In this document: piece after piece, positions 23,195 through 35,548 of the stretch
Layout: each line of letters starts with the position of its first letter
Numbering within the stretch: the stretch's first letter is position 1
NCBI GenBank assembly: GCA_021613535.1
Contig: CP075494.1
Coordinates: forward strand, 3,968,001 to 4,032,000
DNA from: Adineta vaga
Taxonomy: Eukaryota > Rotifera
Direction: 5' to 3'
Length of the DNA stretch: 64,000 nt
The notes under the pieces: model-generated
Database searches by the model: none
What the model was told of the DNA's origin: nothing
The model's input: the letters and a program-made list of their open reading frames with translations, nothing else
Position numbers and translations under genes: made by a program

Positions 23195-25291
23195 TATTTT
23201 GTTAATTTAATCTATCGAAATCTATAAGAAGTAATCTATATGTTTGTAATCCTCAGAAAAGGGATTTTCTTAAGGAATAGAAGTTTTAAACCAAAATCGA
23301 CATATAAAGTATTCTGAAAGGTACTTTTAACTCACGAAAAACATTAAATATAAACACATTTAGATACTTTTCTTATCTACCTATTGAGAGAAAAATATCA
23401 TTCATCATCAGGAGCAGTACAAAAAAGGTCTTAACTTGAACATTGAAAGTACTATCTTCCGGTAAAATTTGCTTATTTAAAAGCCTCTGAATATAGGATC
23501 AAGAATATTATACATACTTTTCATTATGGAAAATACTTTTAAAAAAAAGGCATAAAAATGCTCACTTTTGAGTAGTTAGTTTATATAGAATTTACTTTTA
23601 AAATGACTATATACAATTTTTATATTTGACCTTATGTAAAGCATAAACCGGTACTCTCTGCTTCTTAATGGAAACAAAGCATTGCATTAGTAGTCAAATG
23701 CACTAATCAAGAGTGTTGTGAATATAAAAGTGAGAACATATTTCATTTCGGTTCTATAGATTATTAATTTGAATTGAAAAGTAACACAATAGAGGAATAA
23801 TGACATATATATGAAGTGAAGCGAAGATATTATCATAAGAATATGAAATGACTTGTTTATTCTTACCGTATAGTTACATTGAAAGTGTGATTATACGTAT
23901 TTAAATAATCTTCAGCCCTCATGCGACAAAGACAATTGAAAAACTCAATTCTCATCGTAACAAATCATTGTTTGTCATGTAGCCAAGATAAATAATAGAA
24001 CTAGTAGCCGAAAACGAGAGGAAATGAACGAAGAATTATTTTAGTATCGAGATGATCGAAAATATGATCAGAATGTTTAACAGGAAAGTCAGGAAGACAT
24101 TAAATTATTACGAAAAAATATAAAATCTATCGTTTGATCGAATTCGCTGATTTTAATATAGGAATAATTACAATAAGACAAATTCATTACTTATCAGAAA
24201 TCGATATGGAATCGTATATGAATTTCTTTTCTTCTGTGCATTGATTATTTGATCATACTGCAGAAAGAAAATAACAAGACAAACATGAATGAATTTTTTG
24301 AATAAGTTAATCCTTTTGAATTCACTTCTACAACATCGTTCTGCACTAGAATTTACAAAGAGAAAAAAATTATTCACTATAGATTCTGTTTTTATTTTCG
24401 AGTACTATTCCAACGTTCATTTTTAAAAATTTCATATAAAATTGTGTATCTGCCCAATTCACCGGAAATATATATTGGACTTTTATGACACCGATATCCT
24501 TCAGTTTTCTTTTCAACACATGTGATGGTGATTGTCTTTTAACAGCTTCCTGTTGTTGCATTTCTGCAACTTTGATGTTAAGAGTTCGATAGCTCGACCA
24601 AAGAATACTTGTTGCCAATGGGTACCAACCTGCACATCTGCTCCATGTGTCATAATAGCCCAATATCCTCATGCACATCTTCAAAATGGTAAATCTCTGA
24701 TATTTTCTGTTTAATTGCTATCAAATGAATTATTGTAAAAGGTAGATTGAAACTCAGATGACTACTTGACGATGCTTTGCCGATCTAAACATATATGAAT
24801 CAATAACAAAATGCTTGTTAAAAGCGGGAAAAAATATTCAAACCTTAAATTTGAAAAGAGTTAGTGTTTCTTCTAACTGGAGAAAATCTCACGATAGGTA
24901 CATTTCTAAAAAGGAAAAGGAAAAAAGTCTCGGCAAAATGTAGACTATAATGAAAGTCATTGTCGCGAATAATGACGATGTGTATGCATGTATATTGTTC
25001 TTTTCTTTCATATTTTCCGAACTGTAAAAAATAGGTTCAAACAATAAAATTTATATATATGATATTACTGGTTTTTTTCCCACTATTTTTCTATATAGGA
25101 AGAACAAACGTTGAATATTCATTCAAAACCCAGTCTGTTCACATTTTAAACTCAACTCAAATAAAACATCAGTATATTCTTAATTTTTTTGGATTGTAGT
25201 ATCAAATCATTAATACTGAAGACCTTCTATACATATTCGTAACAAAGTTTCACAGTATTAATCAAATTAATCTTATCAAGTAAAGATAAAA
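23195..25291. other. Long intergenic stretch, no secure gene
   Basis: About 2.1 kb. A minus-strand ORF at 24370-24684 (104 codons, ending FLKMNVGIVLENKNRIYSE) has fairly normal composition and could be a last exon or a relic, but no family is recognised and no upstream exon was found. The rest is AT-rich with recurring AGTACTTTTAA words around 23300-23600. Confidence 0.4.
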
Positions 25292-26337
25292 ATGTCTAAT
25301 TTACCAATTCCAGAAGATATTTTTGATCGACTCAGTTTCATTTGTGAGTACGACAACAATCAGAGTGAAGGGAACGATGCAACCGATACAGCATCATTAA
25401 TCAATGATTATCAACCTCGTCTTCTAACTAACTTTGATCTCATTTGGAATCTTCCTGAAAATCATCTCGCTACACCACTATATCGAGATGCAATAAAAGT
25501 TCCAGCCAATCGAATGCCGTACTTCACAGCACCAGCAATCGGTACAAACTTTCCTAGAGGAGATCCAAACTATATTCGCCAGCCAAGAAATACTTCACTT
25601 CTACCTTCTTTAATTGATGCTCAGGCGATTCGAGTGGATTTTCGGCAATATGATATTGTGAGTGGAAGAAATTCATTGCGAAAAATCGCCATGAACGCAG
25701 GAAAATATGCGGTAGGAGTGATGCGCTATGGCAAGACATAATTATTTAGACGTTACGGTAGACGAAGTGTTAATAGAAAGGATTTAGGATATCTTTTCGA
25801 GAACATGTGTACACCTGGCTATCCTCCGGGTGCTGAATACAAATATTTAATAGAAGGAAGAATTAGCACATTGAGAACTTTAGTTACAGTGGAGATTGAT
25901 GCTGTTTCAAATGGAAATAATCAAAACAATAATTCAATAGAACTAACATGTCGAAAAGACGAAAATATTAACGGTAAAACTGAATTTTGGTTACAGACAT
26001 TTATAAGTAAGTTTGATGATTTCCTAGAATGCTATTATTGAAAAGAGACTTAATCGATAATATATACTCGAATTTTATTAGGTGGAACAGCAACACAGAA
26101 GAGTTGATTGATCAAGAAAACAAAATAAGAATTTTACAACATTTTCATCCAGTGCTTCGTTTTCTTCAAGCAAATGTACAAGACAATCGCAATTATATAC
26201 TTTATTGTCATGCACGTAATCAACCACCGAATGATATGGGTTTATTTTTATACGAGATAACCAATCAAAACGACATACATCGTTTACAATCCATCTCGGA
26301 ATGGATACTCAAACAATTGTTCGTACGAAATGAATAA
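25292..26337 (+). pseudogene. DXO/RAI1-like decapping nuclease, disrupted
   Basis: The reading frame from 25292 aligns along the DXO/RAI1 fold: LLTNFDLIWNLPEN, DFRQYDIVSGRNSLRKIA, RYGKT, then DLGYLFENM, LIEGRIS, TVEIDA (the E-x-D metal site) and SIELTCRKDE. Active enzymes of this family remove incomplete 5' caps from RNA. Three problems are visible. A TAA at 25739-25741 stops the frame in the middle. The second metal motif, normally Glu-Leu-Lys, is Glu-Leu-Thr. After the intron at 26007-26081 the C-terminal part (LQHFHPVLRFLQANVQDN, ending ILKQLFVRNE) is in a shifted frame. The copy is therefore probably dead both as a gene and as an enzyme. Confidence 0.65.
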
Positions 26338-27134
26338 TTTAACTTTTCCTCTTAATTAACTTTATCATGATGACATTCATTTCATAGTTTATATACCTAA
26401 AAAATCTGCTTTTGAAATATACCTCGCTGTTCCTCTACTTTGAATTCTATATCCATATAAAATAAAACATCAAATCAATAAGTGCGATCAACATATTTCT
26501 AATATATTTCCGACTCGAAGATCTTACAAGGTGTGAAAAAGATTTCAAACAATTGATTTATTGCTTTTCTTTTTAATTTTAACATATGTTTGTATGATAT
26601 TTGTTCGAATAAACATCTTCATAGTATAACAATTGAGAGAAATTGATGAACGAGCCTTATTCAAAGATTTGAATAATAGAAAATTCATGATTAACTCACA
26701 AAAATGAATAAAGTATGAAATTGCTATCTTTCTCTTCGGATCGCATTGAATATCGATTCAACTTTTGAGTTTCAGATTGTCATTGATGAACCAAATTTTA
26801 GACTTGCTACTGCAATGTAATGTATTAAATAATTGTTATAGATTTTCAACAAGACGGAAAGAGATTGTTTAATGGAATTTTGTATCGAAGCTATTGTCAA
26901 TAGTAATTACATCTATTTAATTAATTTTACAACTTGTATATAAATTCTAATTGCCGATTGTTGATTGAAATTAATCCAACGTCATTACTGTGTCAGAACA
27001 TGACAATCAATATAACATAATAAACAGGTTCTATCAATACTAATATTTAACGTATAAGATTACTTCTAACACGTCTAGCAAGATATTATCATATTTCATG
27101 TTATTTTCTTCCAACAATTGAAGACAATATTATT
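26338..27134. other. Intergenic, nothing recognised
   Basis: AT-rich; no ORF, hairpin repeat or transposon end was seen. Confidence 0.45.
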
Positions 27135-28611
27135 ATGCTGTCAGAATTTATGAAAATGATTGATAAACGTAGTAATACCATTAATTTCTGTAAATTAATT
27201 CTTTCAGCACTTGTTCCATGTATTCTTGGTATATTTACTGTAATTTTTACAATGCAACAACAATCATTATCGGAAAAACAACATGAAATAACTCTACAAA
27301 ATCAACGTGATGCCCAACAACAAACATTATTCGATGCTTATATTGATGATATTGCAAATCGTTTACTTACAACAAATTCTACCATTATAAAAAAGAATAA
27401 CAGAAATATTCTACTTTACATACGAACAAAAACATTGATGGCTCTTAGAACTTTAAATTCTGAACGAAAAAAATATGTTATTTTATTTCTATATGAAAGT
27501 GGTCTTCTCGATGGTTCTGGTCTCGATTTGAATGGTGTCGATCTTAATGATGTTCAATTCATTGGTCCTTATAAACTTAGTCATCTCTATTTACCGAATG
27601 TTTTCTTGAAGAATGCTCTCTTTCTTAAATGTCATCTTTATAAAGCTGTATTCACTCAATCATATATGACCAATGCAAGTTTTATAGATTCATCACTCGA
27701 CTCAGCTTCATTTGCTGAGAGCGTATTAGATAATGTTCAGTTTGTCCGAACAAAAGCTTTTAATATTAATTTTACTAGTGCTTCTCTTGTTCAAGCAAAT
27801 TTCCTCGATGCTACCTTTGTTCAAGGCAATGATTTTACTAATGCAGATCTTTTTCAAGCTCGATTTACTAAAGATCAATTCGAAGGGAGACGAGTTTCGA
27901 CAACACCGCATACATTTTCTTATGCACGTCTTCCTAATGGATCATTTGGAGATTTAAATCCACAACGAAATTTACTTACAAATGGTGATGCAGAACGAGA
28001 AGTAAGTTGATATGTAACGATTATTCCTTTCTCTTTATCATTCATGTAGTGTTCAACTCGTCGAAGAACTAATTGGCCAATAGATAGCAGATCTGCTGAT
28101 TTATTATTGATTGCACTAAATGAAACATTTGTTGATAAGACAGTAACTAATTATCATAATTGGGGCCATTGTATATTTGGAATGACAATTGGTAGCACTC
28201 GAGCATCACAAAATATTGATTTACGTCATTATTCTCATTTGATTGATTTGAAAAGAGCCACATTTTCCTCGTTTGCTTATGTTGGTTGTAATGGTACTAC
28301 TGATGCTGCTTATGTCGAAGTGAGCACCCTTGCATCAGATCCAGTCATAATGGAAAATTCCACTTTTCTAAGTAAAAACTTTAAAATAGATGTAAATATA
28401 TCTATGTTCTCGATGTCATTGTATATTTCGTTTAGATCGTACAACAGCTATAGAAGATAACGATATGATGATGCATCAATATGGTATTAAAGAATATCGT
28501 TTGTTACCGAATACACGTCGAGCACGTGTTTCTTTCGGTGTTCGAGGAACACTTGCAGCTGGAATATTTTGTTATTTTGATAATATAACATTTTCAATGC
28601 AAAAACATTGA
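27135..28611 (+). CDS. Membrane pentapeptide-repeat protein with C-terminal lectin-like domain
   Basis: Three exons: 27135-28001, 28050-28371, 28436-28611; 454 residues. A membrane segment (LILSALVPCILGIFTVIFT, about residues 20-40) is followed by a helical, Gln-rich stretch. Then come pentapeptide repeats of the A(D/N)LXX kind (residues about 125-260: LDLNGVDLNDVQF, MTNASFIDSSLDSASFAES, SASLVQANFLDATF, FTNADLFQARF), which form a right-handed quadrilateral helix. After LLTNGDAE starts a domain of about 165 residues with WPID, FSSFAYVGCNG and AGIFCYFDNITFSM, resembling the carbohydrate-binding-like modules that follow LVNGDAE in other bdelloid and protist proteins. The second donor (GTAAAAAC) is the one that keeps the last exon in frame. 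The function is unknown; pentapeptide proteins are much commoner in bacteria. Confidence 0.75.
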
Positions 28612-28796
28612 GACTATATTTTTCGATCTCTGCTTTTTAAATATTTAAGTTGGTGTGCTTACAGAAAATTATTTCTTTTCATTGTGCAATATAATTTATG
28701 TATGAGTCACATTTTACACAACAACAAAATATGAAAAATAACGACACATTCTTTCGATCAATAAGAAAATGCTAGTGATTACAAAATTCGAAACGT

Positions 28797-29990
28797 TACC
28801 TAATGAATGATTTATTGAGTGTTTTCAATATTTCAGTGGTCCAGATAATTCGTTTTCTCGAATCAATTCTCGTTTTGATAAACTAATCGAAATATTTCTT
28901 TCATTGTTTTCATTGAATGGATTTATTTCATTTCGATCATTGACATTTATTGGACTTTCAAGAAATACTATGAAGAAATTAAGATCCAACTTGTTCTTAT
29001 TACCTAACACATGTTCTATACATTTTATTAATCCAAAAGAATATTTTCTTGAAGTGAAACGTACTCAGACATCGAAATCTGGTATACCAGATATGTTCAA
29101 GATTCCATTAATAACGAATTTAACCTTTTCTAACTATGGATTCGTCGATTTAAATAATTTAATGGAATATTTACGCAGATCACAAGATTTACATGTTGAA
29201 TACAGGTTTAGTGTGTCTTGTAAAGAGCATTACTACGTTCAGTAAAAAAAAGTAATTCTAATGAAATTTCACGGCAACTTTGAACTAATTGAACGGATGG
29301 TGAAGAAGACGCTGAATTTAAAAAGTCTAATGATATCTTCTTCTAAACGAGATTTATTCGATGCTCAACGTTGAGAAAATTTGATTATATCTTCACTTCA
29401 TTTATTAACCTTTTTTAAATTTGATTTTAGTTATGATTACGTAAATGAAACAAACAATTTTATATTAGACATAAAGATTGTCAAAGTGATTTTTGGCTGA
29501 AATAACACCAGTGGCATACTGAATATTTATATGATTTCCATAAAACACGCATTTATACAATACCTTATATGGCAACTGCTGTATAGAATATTGTTATTTA
29601 CCGAAAAAAATGCAAACCGTCGACAGAATAACAGATTTAACTGTTTCTTCTCTCAATTCGATAGAACAATATCAATATCGATTGAAAAATGTTACTATAC
29701 TTAGATTAAGAAAGTTTCATTATGGATTCTATCGTGAGTATGAGATTTCATATAGCAAAGAATACTTTGAATCCTTGAAAATTATGATTCATTTATATAA
29801 TCTGAAATAGTCAGATCTTAGTGAGGAATACTTCACGCAAATGCCAACGTTTTTATCGAAAGTATTGAAGAAAGCACCACAATTATCGATTTTGACAACC
29901 GGTATAAACACCTTAGCTTTATTGATTAAAACCAATGAACTATGCAAATATTTTAACCGAAGAATTAAGAACTAAATATGATACTCTATC
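28797..29990 (+). pseudogene. F-box/LRR pseudogene
   Basis: Starts with an eroded F-box: TTACCTAATGAA, then a TGA, then FIECFQYFSGPDNSFSRINS and RFDKLIEIFLSLF. LRR-like sequence follows (SLTFIGLSRNTMKKLRSN, IPLITNLTFSNYGFVDLNNL), but stops and frame changes accumulate after 29245. Later pieces such as LKNVTILRLRKFHYGF at 29680-29730 are still recognisable. No functional product is likely. Confidence 0.6.
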
Positions 29991-30360
29991 TCACTCTTCA
30001 CATTTCGAAGAAAATCGCAGCTCGGAAGCTCTATTTTATACAGAGATACGAATAATTTTGTCAATTTCTGTTATAATTGTATGAATAATTTTGAACTCAT
30101 TGGCTTACTTTTTGACTATATCTAGAAAAGAGAATTGTCATAGCGTTTTACATAAATATGAACATGTCCTTTTTCTGGATCGAGAAATTTTTTTGCAAAA
30201 TGCTTTCTTTCGCTTAATTACTGTTTTTTCATTGAGTTCTTAAGAAAATCACCATAGTGATGATAATACATTCTTTTTTATGGCTAAAAATTTCTCCGGT
30301 TTATTTTATAGAAGGCATTTTCTTTTTGAAGGTGTGTATATTTGTTCTTTTCTTATGCCA
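29991..30360. other. Intergenic, nothing recognised
   Basis: Short AT-rich gap between the F-box pseudogene and the LamG gene. Confidence 0.4.
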
Positions 30361-32281
30361 ATGAAGTACGCTCTCTTAATTTGCCTATTTCTTCCTCTAA
30401 TCAATGGATTTGTAATTGTTCAAATTCACCGATCGGCAATTTATAAACCTGCCTCATCATGTGTTTTTCTTCGTAATGTTTCATTGTCAAACGACACATC
30501 GATTCAGTCATGCATTTGGGAATGTGTTCATGAAAATCGATGTCAATCTGCTGTGTATTTTCGTGATGATAATATCTGCTCCATATTCGATGAGTCCTGC
30601 AAATCAGATAGTATTCAATCATCTGGAAATGTTTCGGCAAGTGTTATTTGCTACCGAAAAAATCAAAGTGAGTTTGTTATATGTTATTAACAGTGAGAAA
30701 TCTTTTTCATTTAGACTCTTCCGTCACTTGCTCTTCCACTGACACAACCAGTCAACCAACGGTAACGAGCTTTTTGCGACGTAAGTATTACCATTCTACT
30801 TATCAACTATCTCTAAAATATTGACAAAAGTCGAAGCCTACAAAGCTAAATCATAGCTACCCGAGACCGTAGATGTGTTGGTAATCTTTTATTATTTAGC
30901 AACGGTAAACGTATCTTGTGGATCAACATGTGTGAATGCATCGGTCTCAAATATATCGCGATTAGCATTTTATTCATTCGATAATGTCACAGTAGATGCT
31001 ATGGGTAATTATTCAGCAAGTGGTATACCTTCACCAATCTTTGTTTCTGGATGGATTGGTTCGGCCATTAGTTTTAGCTACGCGAATTCACAGTTTCTCT
31101 CCACATCACATATTCCATTCAATTTACATTCATTTACGATTGAATTTTGGTTTTATGCTACTAATCTCAGTGATCGTTGGGATTTCGCGTTTGCAGGTCA
31201 ACATGAATCTTCAGCTCAGTCTAAATGTCTGTTTTTGAATATTCGTAAATCAGTTCTGTTCTTTGGATTCTTTATGGATGATACATCTGGAAGTACAAAT
31301 ATTACAATCAAAAGATGGTATCACGCGGCATTTGTATATAATCGAATCACACAGCGTCAGTATATATACTTGGATGGAGTATTAGAAAGCAATGCCTTTG
31401 CTCCTCCTCTTCAAACAACAACAGGTAGTTTCACAATTGGCGGGGCTAAAATTGGAGGTAGTACAGATCAACTCGTGTACTATTCAGGTTATATCGATCA
31501 CTTTACAATCAGTTTGCGAGAAAAAAGTGCTTGTGAAATCTATCTTGATGCTACACTTGCTTGTTATTTTAATTTTGATTCGATTCCATCATTGATCGAT
31601 TCTGGCCCTAATTTTTTAACGGCAACGGCAACTAACCTCGGTACAACATCAGTACCAGGTCGAGTCAATCAAGCAGTAAGATTTTCCTCTACATCGTCGT
31701 ATATTACGGTCAATGGAATAAGTGCTATGACAGCTAGTAGCACTGCATTCACTATATCCATGTGGATGAATCCGACAACCGTATCTGGAGGCGCAACTCT
31801 AATTCATGCATCGACACAATCAGACGGTACGTAATATTCTTATTGTGTTTTTTTAACTATTCGTGAATAACAAGTATCAAAATTTTACTTTTATTATTTA
31901 GGTCAAGGTATTTGTCTTGCTATGTGGGGTTTAACTATGAATGGTACAATGACTGTTAATGTTGTTGAGTCATCAAATAATACTATCTCAGCTAGCGCTT
32001 CGTTCCCCTTACCACTGAATACATGGACACATGTTGCTCAAACATTCAATTCAGCAACTGGAAATTATTTATATATCAATGGTGTATTAGTAGCAAGTGT
32101 AAATGCTTCAACAGGTCAACCAATAGGTCCATATGCTTTTCTTGGCGCATCGCCAGCCAATACAAGTCAATGCAAAGCTGGATCAATCATAATGGGACAA
32201 TTTTACGGAGACATCGATGAATATTATGTTTTCGGACGCGAATTAACAGCAGCAGATATATGTCACCTAGCCAATCAGTGA
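30361..32281 (+). CDS. Secreted PAN-like/twin LamG-domain protein
   Basis: Four exons: 30361-30667, 30715-30780, 30900-31826, 31902-32281; 559 residues. The signal peptide is MKYALLICLFLPLINGF. Residues about 25-95 are a cysteine-rich PAN/apple-like module (SCIWECVHENRCQSAVYF). A Ser/Thr linker follows. Then come two concanavalin-like LamG domains, the first around SFTIEFWFYATNLSDRWDFA and WYHAAFVYNRITQRQYIYLD, the second around FTISMWMNPTTVSGGATLIH and WTHVAQTFNSATGNYLYING. LamG folds bind glycans or other extracellular ligands. The start is the ATG at the beginning of the hydrophobic leader; more upstream in-frame ATGs exist but spoil it. No membrane anchor. The protein looks intact. Confidence 0.8.
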
Positions 32282-32896
32282 ATTGTGAAATACATTATAA
32301 TTAAATATACAACAGTTTCATACAGTATTGCCTTGTGTTCGTGTATATGTTTTGTTTAATCTTTTCTCAAGAAAATCTTGAGGGCGTAAGTTTTAACTAA
32401 CCATAACCACATCCGATCAAGATGATAAAAATAAAATGTTAATTCAAATCATAGGATTAGTAAATAGAGAACAAAGAAATATTGCTGAAATCAGACGTAA
32501 AATAAAGTAGATTAAATAAAAGAACCTGAAGGAACAAAAACCGAGCTTGTAATTTTTTACATATCTGTTCAACAAATTGACTGATTGAAAAAGATATGCA
32601 TGAAATCGATCGAGTAATAAACAATGAAATAATATGACGAGCGAAAATGTCGGTCAATCGTGAAACATACGTGAAGAAATGTAAAATAATGTTTTATATG
32701 CATTCATTTTAATTCGAGAGAGAGGATATAAGTTATGTACTAAAGCAATGCATACATATATTTGTCGAGTTTGAACTGTCGTTGATCAGAAAGAAAAAAT
32801 ATGTCTGTATTGACGCATATATCGTTTTCATTTAAATATTAAGTAACATTATATTTTACCTTTCGCTCTTGCATATTGGTTAATATAAGCTTTGAA
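32282..32896. other. Intergenic, nothing recognised
   Basis: AT-rich; a minus-strand ORF at 32457-32657 looks accidental. Confidence 0.4.
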
Positions 32897-33877
32897 ATGG
32901 AAGGCAAGGAGGCCAGTATGAATTTCGATCTTGAAAAGAATGATATAACATCTCCATTATTTCCTTATCCATTTATTTTTCGTAATCAACAACAATTAAA
33001 AGAATATATTTGGCATTACTTAACCAAAAATAAAGTACTTCATGTTACCAAACTTGTATTGGGAGTATTGACATTAGTATTACCATTATTAAATGTTTTT
33101 ATGGTTTATCGAAGTTTAATTCATCAACAAGAAGATTCTGCGGATGTTTATTCAGTTTTTCATTCTATTATATTCTATGGTGAATTTGTTTTAGTTCACG
33201 TTCTTGTATTTGGTACTCTCATCGCGTTTCTCTATCGTAAATTCAAAAACACTCAATCAATATGTTCAAACAAAGGTGAATGGATCAATCTTCTTGATAT
33301 GGAGATCACTTTCATGGCATTCAATATGATCAAATTAATTCCAATCATATCATTGAATAGTTTCAATCTTCTCATGAAACAAATCTCAATATGTGCACCT
33401 ATTTTCTTAAGATACTCTCGATCATCTCAAATCGTAACATTTTCTCTACTGACTTTATTTATTTTGATGGAATTAGTGGTTGTTATTATTTTACTTTTAT
33501 CGATTAGTCTTGTGAAAGTTTATCAAGTATCATTTGTAGGAGAAAAATTAAATCCACTTGTTTGGACACACAATCAATGGTTATTGTTTATTGGTTTTGC
33601 TGCCAATATTATCAATATAACTGATACTCCAACTGTCAGTCAATTATCATTCATGTGGGATATAACAAATAAAACATGGTCAGATGATGTGAATATGTGG
33701 TTCATAGATGAATTTGCAAGAAAACGAAAAACTTATATTCTTGATGAAATATGTGAAAAACTTGGTTTTGTTAAAGGATTTCTTTGGGTGCGAACAATGT
33801 CAGCTATCGATTTACATTGTATTGTACGTTTACCACCACCATTGCCATATATCGAACAATCTTTTTCTCATATGTAA
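32897..33877 (+). CDS. Multipass membrane protein, duplicated (copy A)
   Basis: About 326 residues, intronless. A conserved start (NDITSPLFPYPFIFRNQQQL) leads into membrane segments VTKLVLGVLTLVLPLLNVFM, FYGEFVLVHVLVFGTLIAFL, a weaker one around ITFMAFNMIKLIPIISLN, FSLLTLFILMELVVVIILLL and WLLFIGFAANIINI. The cytosolic-looking tail has FIDEFARKRKTYILDEICEK. No family is recognised. It is about 97-98% identical over most of its length to the copy at 38084-39079; differences cluster in the first 250 bp and the proline-rich end. The start is the first ATG of the frame; a second ATG seven codons on (MNFDLEKND) lines up better with the other copy. Confidence 0.7.
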   Translation: MEGKEASMNFDLEKNDITSPLFPYPFIFRNQQQLKEYIWHYLTKNKVLHVTKLVLGVLTLVLPLLNVFMVYRSLIHQQEDSADVYSVFHSIIFYGEFVLVHVLVFGTLIAFLYRKFKNTQSICSNKGEWINLLDMEITFMAFNMIKLIPIISLNSFNLLMKQISICAPIFLRYSRSSQIVTFSLLTLFILMELVVVIILLLSISLVKVYQVSFVGEKLNPLVWTHNQWLLFIGFAANIINITDTPTVSQLSFMWDITNKTWSDDVNMWFIDEFARKRKTYILDEICEKLGFVKGFLWVRTMSAIDLHCIVRLPPPLPYIEQSFSHM

Positions 33878-34393
33878 TAGACTTTTAAGGGTATGAACGA
33901 AGATGAGTAGCGTTTCTTCAGCTACGCATCATACCCACTCATCATTCTCAAGACTTCCATTTATGTGTTATCCTTTTTGCAGTTTAATACTACTTCTTTT
34001 AAAACCGGCAAAATAAGTAGATTGATGGTAGTTATGAAACATGATCTATAATCAAAGGTTATAAGAGTATCATATTCAAAGCATACCCAAGCTCTCAATT
34101 ATTCGACTTATATGCAAAAACATAAGATAGAATGGGAGAAAACATTTCGTCACTTATCTCATTGTATGGGAAGAAAATAATTCTACCATCCATTCTACAC
34201 GGTGTCGATATGCTTAGTATTTTTTTCTCGTTTTTTTGTCTGTTCTTATCGTAGTGAATGTGTTTTTAAATACCGATGTATATATATTTTTTTGAACTTA
34301 CAGAAAAAAACAAAGTATCAGTTGCTCAAGAAGAAGAGAACTAAAACGTATTCCAATCAAAAAATAATTTTACCTTTTCAAAATCAAAGATCG
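33878..34393. other. Intergenic with hairpin repeat
   Basis: Contains the repeat at 33886-33952; the remainder is AT-rich with no recognised gene. Confidence 0.4.
33886..33952. repeat. Dispersed hairpin repeat, 3' of copy A
   Basis: TTAAGGGTATGAACGAAGAT on the left, CATACCCACTCATCATTCTC then AAG on the right, with a perfect inner pair GTAGC/GCTAC. It starts within 10 bp of the stop codon, and a related copy follows gene copy B at the same place. Confidence 0.65.
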
Positions 34394-34783
34394 ATGAATA
34401 ATCGTCCTGTATGTCCATTTCTTCGTCAACTTCAAGATCGTCTTACTGATGATGATCGAAAACGTCTTTGCTTTTATGTTGGTACCGAAGTTCCAAAAGG
34501 AACTACCGATCCATCACCTACTGGTACAACTAGTCGTTTAGATTTTCCTCTTACTCAAGATAAAATTAATCGAGAATATTTGACTTGTCTTATCAATAAT
34601 TTTAAAGAAATTGGTTGTTTCGATGCAGCAGAATCATTAAAAGGTTCGTTTTTTCTTTGAATTTATTCGAGTTTTTTTCGTCTTTTTTCTCTAGAATATT
34701 TAGATCGAAATGAATCTTTACAAAGTTTATCATCAATTATGCCATCAAGAATAGATCTACTTCTTTGCGAGGACGACGATTAA
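34394..34783 (+). CDS. Small DED-like protein
   Basis: Two exons: 34394-34643 and 34695-34783 (51-bp intron with a GTTCGT donor), 112 residues. The single domain reads FLRQLQDRLTDDDRKRLCFY then VGTEVPK, and near the end INREYLTCLINNFKEIGC followed by DAAESLKEYL. This is the six-helix death-effector-like pattern seen in many small bdelloid proteins (leucine-rich helix 1, DDRKRL, LI-x-F-x-x-I-x-C-x-x-AA). Such domains mediate homotypic contacts in apoptosis or immune signalling. There is no enzymatic domain, so it could be an adaptor or decoy. The acidic C-terminus is CEDDD. Homology is by pattern only. Confidence 0.6.
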
Positions 34784-35548
34784 CAAGCTATAAGATCTTA
34801 TTAGTTAGAAATTATCAAAGATTTGATTTTTCAGTTTTTATTTCAAGAGAAAATACTTTTGAGAACAATAAAAACTGCGGTCAGAATCAATAAAGATTAT
34901 CGTGATTGTTGTTAATTAAATAATACAAAGAAACTGATTTTTCATAATTTCTCTACATTTTCAATATCGAAGTCCGCTCCTAGTAACAACTCGCAATTAT
35001 TCATGTAATACGGTCGTGTTTGGTAGAATGGAACTCTGTTAAGGAATATTTTATATTGTGATTAGCGAATGTCAATGGAATTTTCAAGATAAGAACGATC
35101 TAAATTGATGAACGTTATTTACTTAAATGAATAGCTGTGCTAGACGATACAGTTTATAGTTCAATCTATTTGAAGAATTAGAAATGGCCGTTCGACTTAT
35201 TCTTCATGAATGAGAATGACGAATTATAATTTATACACATAATATCGTAAAGTCGGATAGGCTTTACTTCCTTCGCACTAGAAATTCAGTTTATGTAAAA
35301 CAAAAAAAGATATATATTGAAGTAAATTCATTACGAGCAAAACAAAATAGATAATTTATTAAGCGAAATCGTACAACATATGTTTGGAAAAAAAAGCGTT
35401 AATAAATCTTCGTCTATAGGTTTGTTTGAAAAATTATAATTACGATAAAGTAAAATATTTTTCTCTTTAATTATATAATTTTATAGGTTAATATACGAAT
35501 TTAGTTGTCTGTTTGATTATTTCCTGAAATTTGATATAATGATTAAGT
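34784..35548. other. Intergenic, nothing recognised
   Basis: Gap between convergent genes; AT-rich, no ORF or repeat of note. Confidence 0.4.

Noticed and set aside
24370-24684. Minus-strand 104-codon ORF with reasonable composition
   Set aside because: Could be a terminal exon, but no upstream exon or family could be found, so it is not called as a gene.
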